In this document: piece after piece, positions 56,637 to 64,000 of the stretch
Layout of the letters: each line of letters begins with the position of its first letter
Position numbering within the stretch: position 1 is the stretch's first letter
Assembly: GCA_016712375.1 (NCBI GenBank)
Contig: JADJRE010000021.1
Location: forward strand, 1 to 64,000
Length of the DNA stretch: 64,000 bases
Direction: 5' to 3'
Origin: Rhodospirillales bacterium
Lineage (GTDB): Bacteria > Pseudomonadota > Alphaproteobacteria > Rhodospirillales > Defluviicoccaceae
The notes under the pieces: generated by a model
Seen by the model: the letters and a program-made list of their open reading frames with translations, nothing else
Told to the model about the DNA's origin: nothing
Database searches by the model: none
Position numbers and translations under genes: made by a program

Positions 56637-57008
56637 ATGACGCGGGTCAGCGCGCTGCTCGGCACCCTGGTGATCGTTTTTCTCTGCGGGTTGCCGCCGG
56701 CGCACGCCTTCGAGTGCCCTCAGCCGGCGATGCCCTCGCCCGGAGTGCTGCAAGAAACCGCGCAGGAGCAACAGGCGCTGACGCAGATGTTCGCCGGCGG
56801 CAATATCGAAAACAAGATCGGCGTCGCCGTAGCGGACCTGCAGCGGAAATATCCGGCAGCGAGCGACACCGAGCTGGTCAACTACATGATCGGCGCCTAC
56901 TGCCCCGCCGTCGCCCAGATGCCGGGCCTCAGCGACCAGCAGCGCACCGCCCGAGTCGAGCACTTCGCCGCAACGCTGTTCGAACTGCTGTCCGAGCAGA
57001 AGCTGTAG
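56637..57008 (+). CDS. Small secreted hypothetical protein
   Basis: 123-residue protein with signal peptide (MTRVSALLGTLVIVFLCGLP ... AHA) and strong AAAGGAGG upstream. The mature part is helical (ETAQEQQALTQMFAGGNIEN, VAVADLQRKYPAASDTELVN) with two cysteines (FECPQ, AYCPAV) that may form a disulfide, and ends ATLFELLSEQKL. No known family is recognised. It follows the hydratase gene by 26 bases. Confidence 0.65.
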   Translation: MTRVSALLGTLVIVFLCGLPPAHAFECPQPAMPSPGVLQETAQEQQALTQMFAGGNIENKIGVAVADLQRKYPAASDTELVNYMIGAYCPAVAQMPGLSDQQRTARVEHFAATLFELLSEQKL

Positions 57009-57040
57009 GGGCGGGTGCAGTGTACGGTCGCCACAGCGAG

Positions 57041-57126
57041 GTCATTGCGAACCCGCGCAGCGGGTGAAGCAATCCAGTTTCTGCGCTCCCCGACATCTGG
57101 ATCGCTTCGCTTCCGCTCGCGATGAC
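57041..57126. repeat. Imperfect palindrome (GTCATTGCGA / TCGCGATGAC type)
   Basis: An inverted repeat of 86 bases: GTCATTGCGA...GAAGCAATCCAG on the left and CTGGATCGCTTC...TCGCGATGAC on the right. Half of the same element type occurs again at 57679-57745. It is probably a dispersed chromosomal repeat. Confidence 0.65.
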
Positions 57127-57199
57127 GGGATCGGAAAGTCGCGATGGTCGCCACAGAAAGCTCCCCGTGCGATCATGGCGATATCGACGCGAGGGAGCC

Positions 57200-57300
57200 T
57201 TTCGCATTGCACAGGTGATCATCCGCCACCTCGACGACGGCGTGAGCGAGCGGCTGAAGGCGCGCCCGGCGGCCGAACGCTCGTCGCGCAGCGCCGCGAA
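57200..57300 (+). pseudogene. Remnant of a FitA-type antitoxin
   Basis: The plus strand encodes IAQVIIRHLDDGVSERLKAR, matching the N-terminus of ribbon-helix-helix antitoxins of the FitA/VapB kind (VTVRNLDDxVVERLRARA). The first codon is ATT instead of ATG, and the match stops after about 25 residues. No toxin gene is found. I interpret it as a gene fragment. Confidence 0.4.
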
Positions 57301-57678
57301 CAGCCTGCATCCGGCCCCAGGATGACCCGGATAGATCCACCTCGCCCCGGTGGCGTCGTTGAAACGCACGCGCAGTCAACAGCCAGAGAGCGCAACGTCG
57401 TCTCCGCCGCACAGGCGGCTTTGGCCGTGCAAGCTTCGGTTATCCGTTTGCCGAAGTACTCCGCCTCGTAGTATACGTTCTTTTATTGTTCTGTGAAGCC
57501 GGCGCCCGCCGCGAAGTAAAAGGATAGCCCCCCGACAGATTCGGCCTCTTTCGAAGAGAATCTAGTGATATCAACGCATTACGAGATTCTTTCGGCACAA
57601 ATCGGCACCTGACCGGCACCAGAACGGATCCAAACCGGCTCCGGATGACGTCATTGATGGCTGCAGGGTCCGGGCAGT
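57301..57678. other. Gene-poor stretch
   Basis: No gene recognised. It contains an AT-richer patch near 57470-57600 and three short CGGCAC repeats near 57594-57620. Together with the flanking palindromes and the antitoxin remnant it looks like an old insertion or recombination region, but no attachment site was identified. Confidence 0.4.
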
Positions 57679-57745
57679 GGATTGCTTCGCTCCGCTCGCA
57701 GTGACGGACGCCAAGTCATCGCGAGGCCGCCTGCGGGAGTAGCAA
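57679..57745. repeat. Second copy of the palindromic repeat type
   Basis: GGATTGCTTCGCTCCGCTCG and GTCATCGCGAGGC resemble the arms of the element at 57041, but in a different order (right-arm sequence first). It appears as two adjoining half-elements. Confidence 0.5.
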
Positions 57746-57804
57746 GTGAGTTTCGGCAGCCTGTTTGATCCGCTGCCGTGGATCGTCGCTCCCGGGCCTG
57801 CGCC

Positions 57805-60066
57805 TTATGCCAGCAGGTGCGACATCAGGGCGCGGAGTTTGGCCGGCTTCAGCGGCTTCTTCAGCAGGTGCAGGCCCTGGCGGCGGACGCTTTCCAGCAG
57901 CGCCGGGTTGCGGTCGGCGGTAATGATCATCGCCGGCACCTGACGTGCACAGCGGCTGCGGATGTGCTCGATGACGGCGAGCCCGGTCAGCCGGTCATCG
58001 AGGTGATAATCGGCAACGACGATGTCCGGTGCCCGGCCCAGCCGGGCGAGGCCGAGCGTTGCGGTGCGGGCGTCGGTGGCGGTGAGCACCCGGCAGCCCC
58101 AGCCTTGCAACAGTTCGCGCATCCCCGCCAGGATATCCTCCTGGTTCTCGACGACGACGACCAGCGCCGAGGCGAGGCTGTCGTTGGGGACAGGGGCCGA
58201 AAATGAACGCCGCGGCAGAGCATTGGCCGGCGCGCCGAGCGGTACTTCGATGGCGAAGACCGAGCCGCGGCCGGGCTGCGAGCGGACGCCGATCGGATGC
58301 TCGAGAACCCGGGCGATGCGCTTGACGATGGCCAACCCGAGGCCACAGCCCTTCTCGCGGCGCTGGTCGGACGCGGCTACCTGGCGGAACTCCTCGAAAA
58401 TCTCCTCCAGCGAGCCGGGCGGAATGCCGATGCCGGTATCCCAGGTCTCGATGCTGAGCCGCTCGCCGCGGCGCCGGCAGCCGAGAACGATGCGGCCGGA
58501 GGGCGTATAGCGGATGGCGTTGCCAAGCAAGTTGCGCAACACCCGCGCCAACAGCGTCGGATCGGAATAGACGACCGCCGAGCAGGGGCCGGACCCGCAG
58601 GATGAGGCCGGCTTCCTGGCGATCGGCGCATACTCCTGGGCGAGCGCGGTCAGCAGGTCGTCGATACGGAAGTCGGTCCGTTCAGGAGCGACCGCGCCGG
58701 CGTCCAGCTTGGAAATGTCGAGCAGGGTGCCGAGCAGCGCTTCGACGCTGCCCAGCGCACCGTCGATCCGCGAGGCGAATTCGCGCTCCTTACCGCCCAG
58801 CGGCCGCTCGGTCAGCGCGGTAACGAACAACCGGGCGGCGTTCAGCGGCTGCAACAGGTCGTGGCTGGCGGCGGCAAGGAAGCGGGTCTTGCTGAGGTTC
58901 GCGTCCTCGGCTTCCGCCTTCGCCAGCCGCAGCGCCTCCTCGATGGCGGAACGCTCGAAGATCTCCTGGCGCAGCTTGCGGTTCAGCTCGGTCAGCTCGG
59001 CGGTCCGCTCGGCAACGCGGCGTTCCAGGCTCTGCTTCGCCTCCTGCAGCTGCTGCGCCGCTTGCTTGCGCTCGGTGATGTCGCTGTAGGTGCTGACGAA
59101 GCCGCCCCCCGGCATCGGATCGCGGCGCACCTCAAGCACCGTGCCGTTGACCATGCTGTGCTCGAGCTTCATGCTCTCGCGGCGGCGCAGCTTCTCCAGG
59201 CGAGCGGCAATGGCGACATCCGAGTCGCGCCCATAGTCGCCACGCTCGGCTCGGAACTGCAGATAGTCACGAAACGACGCTCCCGGCCGGACCAGCCAGT
59301 CGGGCAGGTCGAGGAGATCGACGAACCGGTCGTTCCACGCCACCAGCTTGAACTGGCGGTCGAACACCGAAACGCCCTGGGTCAGGTTGTCGAGCGTCGA
59401 TTGCAGCAGCACCGATTTCTCGGCCAGCTCCTGTTCGCGGCGCCGCTGCTCGCCGAGCTTGATCTCGGTGATGTCGGCATAGATGCCGACGGTGCCGCCG
59501 TCGCGGGTCTGGCGCTCGCGGATCTGCAGCCAGCGGCCGCTCGATAGCCGCGCGACGATTGGCGTCGATGGATTTCGATGTCGGTACAGCCGGCGCTGCA
59601 GCCACTCCTCGGCATCGCCATCGACCTCGATGATAAGGCCATGGTCCTAGGTCCAGCGCGACAGTTCCTCGAACTGCACCCCCGGGCGCACCACCCTCTC
59701 GATGCCGGGCAGGAACTCCAGGAACTTGGTGTTGCACAGCACCAGCCCGTCTTCGCGGTCGAAGTGGACGAAGCCTTCGGAGATGCTTTCCACGGCCTCC
59801 ATCAGCCGGGTCTGCGCGGTGTCGGTCTGTTGTTTCGCCCGATTCAGCGCCCGGTTGGTCTTCTCCAGTTCGCGCAACGCCTGTTCAAGGTTTCGGGTGC
59901 GCTCCCGGATCTTGTCCTCCAGCACGATCGCCGTCTGGAACAGGGAATACGCGTTGCCCTGGAAGTCCATGCCGCGTTCGACCTGATCCATCAGCACCTG
60001 GACGATCTTCTCCAGCTTGCGGGGATCGGTTGCCTGGCCATCGGCCGTCAATATTGCGGCACCCAT
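57805..60066 (-). CDS. nahK: NahK-type hybrid histidine kinase, interrupted by an in-frame TAG
   Basis: PAS-containing hybrid kinase of 753 codons. An N-terminal coiled coil (AIVLEDKIRERTRNLEQALR) is followed by PAS (SISEGFVHFDREDGLVLCNT), a second PAS/PAC (VSVFDRQFKLVAWNDRFVDL), HisKA with His402 in FLAAASHDLLQPLNAARLF, HATPase (NAIRYTPSG, WDTGIGIPPGSLEEIFEEF, GCGLGLAIVKR) and a C-terminal receiver (IVVADYHLDDRLTGL). The start ATG is 60066. Codon 140 is TAG (59647-59649), in the same frame as both flanks, so the protein would stop in the first PAS domain. The gene follows a NosP-like FIST protein, the order of the P. aeruginosa nosP-nahK pair. Confidence 0.8.
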
Positions 60067-60086
60067 CGGGGCGGCCTCTCGGTGCT

Positions 60087-61250
60087 CTAGATGCTGTGCG
60101 GCGCGATACCGATGCCGATCGCGGCACCGGTGAAGGTCTGGTTGACGTGCATCGACTGGTACTGTTCGCCGAAGGAGCTGAAACCGACGACGTTGTTGTC
60201 GGCCAGCAGCCGCCCGACCTCGCCCTTCAGCTGCTTCTGCTCCAGTTCCAGGGTGCGAAGCACGCCCTCGCAGCCGATCACCAGTTGCGGCGGCCCGACA
60301 TCAACATTGATTCCGCGGAACAGCCGTCGAACGTTGTCCAGGATATCGGTGCCCTTGGCGACGGTGAGCACGATGCCCTTGTCGATGGCACAGAAGAAGC
60401 TGAGGCTGCCGTCGTCGTTCAGCTTCTGGATCGACCGCGTGTAATACCGCCCGCCGACCTTCACCACCACGGGATGGGTGGCAAAGATCATCGGCGACAG
60501 CGTGTTCTCGTCCAACCCCAGCAGCCGCGCGTATTCGCGCCCCGCCGGCTCGGCATTGATCTCGGTGACGATGCGGCTGACGGGATCGGCCTCGGTGACC
60601 ACCATCTTGGTGTCCGAGCTGACGAAGTGGTCGGTGGTGAAGAGCTTGAACGGCAGGCGCGTGCGCACCAGGACGAGCACCGCCGAGTCAGTGTGGAACT
60701 GCCCGCCGTGGAACACGTAGCTTGATCGGAAGCGCAGATCGCCGCCGGATGAGCCACCAAACAGCGGAATATCTCCCAACGCCGCCGACAGCGAACTGAC
60801 GACCATCTCCTCGCACTTGCACAGGCCGTCGATGAGCAGCAGCGCAAAGGTGTTGTCCGGAGCGATGTCCGACGCCTTCTGCTCCAGCTGCCCGCGCAGG
60901 TCGCGCACAACCTCATGGCCTTGCAGGATCGAGAAGCGGCGAAGATCGCCAACGGGTGCCGCCACGGTGATAAAGTCGGGCGAGGCCAGGGCGAAGCCGG
61001 TAATCGAGCCGCTGAGATAACCCGCGGGCGTGATCTCGCCGGCGCTGGTGCAGCCGACCAGCGGGACGTCCTTGAACCGCCCGCTCAGTTCCCGTTCCAG
61101 CGTATGCAGATCGTAGTCAGTCGAGCAAAAGAACATCGCCAGCGATGCATCCGGATGATAAATCGCCTCGAACAAGTCTCGCGCGGCTTGCGCCGGATCT
61201 CCCGCACGTGAAAAGCCGCGACGGATGCAGGTGTTTCTGCTCACGTACAT
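60087..61250 (-). CDS. nosP: FIST-domain protein, NosP-like
   Basis: 387-residue protein of the FIST N and FIST C type. Features: ASLAMFFCSTDYDLHTLERE, VPLVGCTSAGEITPAGYLSG, FALLLIDGLCKCEEMVVSSL, GDIPLFGGSSGGDLRFRSSY and, at the end, NVVGFSSFGEQYQSMHVNQT. NosP proteins bind heme and sense NO, controlling a partner kinase. Because it is 20 bases upstream of the NahK-like gene on the same strand, I infer the same role, though heme ligands cannot be assigned from sequence alone. ATG 61250 has GGAGG upstream. Confidence 0.85.
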   Translation of the reverse strand: MYVSRNTCIRRGFSRAGDPAQAARDLFEAIYHPDASLAMFFCSTDYDLHTLERELSGRFKDVPLVGCTSAGEITPAGYLSGSITGFALASPDFITVAAPVGDLRRFSILQGHEVVRDLRGQLEQKASDIAPDNTFALLLIDGLCKCEEMVVSSLSAALGDIPLFGGSSGGDLRFRSSYVFHGGQFHTDSAVLVLVRTRLPFKLFTTDHFVSSDTKMVVTEADPVSRIVTEINAEPAGREYARLLGLDENTLSPMIFATHPVVVKVGGRYYTRSIQKLNDDGSLSFFCAIDKGIVLTVAKGTDILDNVRRLFRGINVDVGPPQLVIGCEGVLRTLELEQKQLKGEVGRLLADNNVVGFSSFGEQYQSMHVNQTFTGAAIGIGIAPHSI

Positions 61251-61689
61251 GAACGCCTCCCGAGGTCGCGGTCTGCCGCCGCGACCAGCCAGTGCCGCCC
61301 CTGTTCAGCGGTCACCGATCCTCTTGTTTCTTCGAGATTGTTCTCGGGCCGTCGCTATCGCGGCCACGTTAGGGGAGTACTGTACCGATGATGGGGCTGG
61401 ATTACCATCAATCTTTCGTTCTACGCCAAATAATCGACGAACACTGTGATAATGAGTGTCAACAACTACTCGCTGGGATGAACTTGGTGCCAGGAGACTG
61501 CAATGTGCACCGTATCGCGGATGATTGGGGGCCGATGAACGTGCCCCCCGCGCTTGCGGTCAGGACCGGGGGCGAGACGAAGGTCCAGGTGGCCCCCGGC
61601 TCCGGCCACGGTTTACGATCCGCCACAGATTGACAGGCACGCCGGTCGCGGCGGCTTCGGCAAACCGTCGGCGGCGAGAGGAGGACGGC
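61251..61689. other. Intergenic region between nosP and the DUF4242 gene
   Basis: 440 bases without a recognised gene. Composition is slightly less GC-rich around 61380-61500. Promoters of both flanking units must lie here. Short reading frames in it have no known similarity. Confidence 0.4.
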
Positions 61690-61965
61690 ATGCGACGCTA
61701 CATGGTGGAGCGCGAAATCCCTGCCATCGGCAGCGCCGAGCAGGCGGCGCTGCGGGCGGCGGCGGCGAAATCGAACGACGTGCTAAGGCAACTGGCGCCG
61801 GACATCCAGTGGGTGGAGTCATATGTCGCCGCCGACAAGACGTTCTGCGTCTACCTGGCGAAGGACGAGGCGGTGATCCGGGAGCATGCCCGGATCAGCG
61901 GCTTCCCGGCGTCGAGGATCACCGAGGTGCCGAAGACCATCGATCCCGCCACCGCCGCGGCGTGA
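61690..61965 (+). CDS. DUF4242 domain-containing protein
   Basis: 91-residue small alpha/beta protein starting at ATG 61690 (MRRYMVEREIPAIGSAEQAA). The DUF4242 pattern is visible in IQWVESYVAADKTFCVYLAK, then EAVIREHARISGFPASRITE. The family includes small dimeric ferredoxin-like proteins, one of which (SCO4226) binds nickel. Whether this one binds metal is not known. Convergent with argG. Confidence 0.8.
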   Translation: MRRYMVEREIPAIGSAEQAALRAAAAKSNDVLRQLAPDIQWVESYVAADKTFCVYLAKDEAVIREHARISGFPASRITEVPKTIDPATAAA

Positions 61966-62001
61966 GCGCACGCAGCGGCGGCATCCGGACCACTCCTTCC
62001 T

Positions 62002-63219
<1,218 letters not shown>

Positions 63220-63460
63220 CCACGCCCCTGTCGTTCCGTTGCGCCGCTTCGTTCTCCGTCGCGGCGGCGGAGTATAGGGGCGGGGCGCCGCTGGGCAAGC
63301 AAAGTGGGCGGCGGGGGCAGAACGTTCCGATCCTGAGGCAACCTCGGCACGAGACATCTGCTGTGGCGCGAGAACCGGATTACGTTAGCTTCATCCGGCT
63401 AAGGCTTGCTGGCTCCTCGCGCTTTCCGGTGCTGCCAGCAAGCTGCCTGAGGAGAACACC

Positions 63461-64000
63461 ATGGCACGTGTCAGCGTCAGCGACATTGAAGAGGCTGCGG
63501 CGGTGCTCGCCGGGCACTTGCCGATCACGCCGGCGATCCCCTCGACCCTGCTGTCGGAAAAGCTCGGCTGCCGTCTTACCCTGAAGCTGGAGAATCTCCA
63601 CCACACAGGCTCGTTCAAGGAGCGGGGCGCGCTCAACAAGCTGCGTAGCCTGAGCGACGACGAACGGCGACGGGGCGTCGTCGCGGCATCCGCCGGCAAT
63701 CACGCCCAGGGCGTTGCCCACCACGCTACCCGGCTCGGCATTCCGTCGACCATCGTCATGCCGCTGACGACACCGTTCACCAAGGTATCGCGCACCGAGG
63801 CGTTCGGCGGCCAGGTGGTGATGTCTGGCGACAGCCTCAGCGAGTCCCAGGCGCATGCCGAGAGCCTGGCGGCGGAGCGCGGATTGACGCTGATCCATCC
63901 CTACGACGACCCCCTGATCATCGCCGGCCAGGGGACCGCGGGGCTGGAGCTGCTGGCGGCGGTGCCCGATCTCGACGACATCGTGGTACCGATCGGCGGC
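63461..64000 (+). CDS. Threonine dehydratase, N-terminal part
   Basis: Partial gene at the right edge. 180 residues from ATG 63461 with GAGGAG upstream. Fold-type II PLP enzyme: LENLHHTGSFKERGALNKL with PLP Lys53, then VVAASAGNHAQGVAHHATRL (the Asn-loop) and IIAGQGTAGLELLAAVPDLD. It would convert threonine to 2-oxobutyrate and ammonia. Whether it carries a C-terminal ACT domain (biosynthetic or catabolic type) is beyond the edge of the window. Confidence 0.92.
   Translation, partial: MARVSVSDIEEAAAVLAGHLPITPAIPSTLLSEKLGCRLTLKLENLHHTGSFKERGALNKLRSLSDDERRRGVVAASAGNHAQGVAHHATRLGIPSTIVMPLTTPFTKVSRTEAFGGQVVMSGDSLSESQAHAESLAAERGLTLIHPYDDPLIIAGQGTAGLELLAAVPDLDDIVVPIGG

Noticed and set aside
57064..57471. 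135-codon plus-strand frame across the repeat
   Set aside because: Runs through a palindromic repeat and in part through the antitoxin fragment in the wrong frame, with no domain.

Overview
The window is GC-rich bacterial chromosome. Gene content points to an alphaproteobacterium, most plausibly of the Rhodospirillales. The markers are a ChvI/ChvG two-component system followed by short HprK, RapZ, EIIA-Man, HPr and EI; a FYDLN-type TIGR02300 protein next to aroA; lipA followed by a RatA/COQ10 protein; tsaE-amgK-murU-addB-addA-trxA; and a TorF-type porin. Genus assignment is not possible from the sequence alone.

Layout. 1-5.6 kb (minus): partial cysteine hydrolase, phosphohexomutase, ugd, galU (nucleotide-sugar supply), then a membrane J-domain protein and a VWA protein. 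5.7-9.6 kb: an LhgO-like FAD oxidase and small exported proteins, two of which share a secreted beta-sandwich-like domain. 9.9-17.8 kb: lipA and its COQ10-like neighbour, a membrane adenylate/guanylate cyclase, an orphan binding protein, tRNA-Ala(GGC), the FYDLN protein, aroA and an EEP-family phosphodiesterase. 17.8-22.2 kb (minus): a cobalamin riboswitch followed by cbiM-cbiN-cbiQ-cbiO-cbiQ-cbiO. 22.4-25.6 kb: accessory region with an RraA-like gene, DUF1330, a REP-associated transposase (RAYT) between perfect inverted REPs, and an IS110-family element beside one REP. 25.7-28.9 kb (minus): porin and nikK-nikM-nikL without their own Q/O genes. 29.2-35.6 kb: chvI-chvG-hprK-rapZ-manX-hpr-ptsI, a regulatory phosphorelay with no sugar permease. 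35.7-40.3 kb (minus): M23 peptidase, a SulP-STAS-cyclic-nucleotide-binding fusion, and a TrxR-type ferredoxin-NADP reductase. 40.4-49.6 kb: the tsaE...trxA run (tRNA modification, peptidoglycan recycling, double-strand-break repair). 49.6-57 kb: MFS transporter, flavin reductase, motA-motB, bpt, TRAP binding protein, enoyl-CoA hydratase. 57-57.8 kb: gene-poor repeats with an antitoxin remnant. 57.8-61.3 kb (minus): NosP/NahK-type NO-sensing pair, with an in-frame amber codon in the kinase. 61.7-64 kb: DUF4242 protein, argG, and a partial threonine dehydratase.

A striking property of the window is about two dozen broken reading frames in otherwise well-conserved genes (manB, the J-domain gene, the cyclase, EEP, SulP, addA, addB, the MFS gene, the hydratase and others). 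Most can be repaired by adding or removing one base, often in a short G or C run. I read these mainly as uncorrected sequencing/assembly indels rather than gene decay and give the full gene spans. The amber codon in nahK is different, because the frame is unchanged on both sides of it. The most interesting biology is the split nickel/cobalt ECF system, the RAYT/REP/IS110 neighbourhood, the NosP-NahK pair and the SulP-STAS-CNB fusion.
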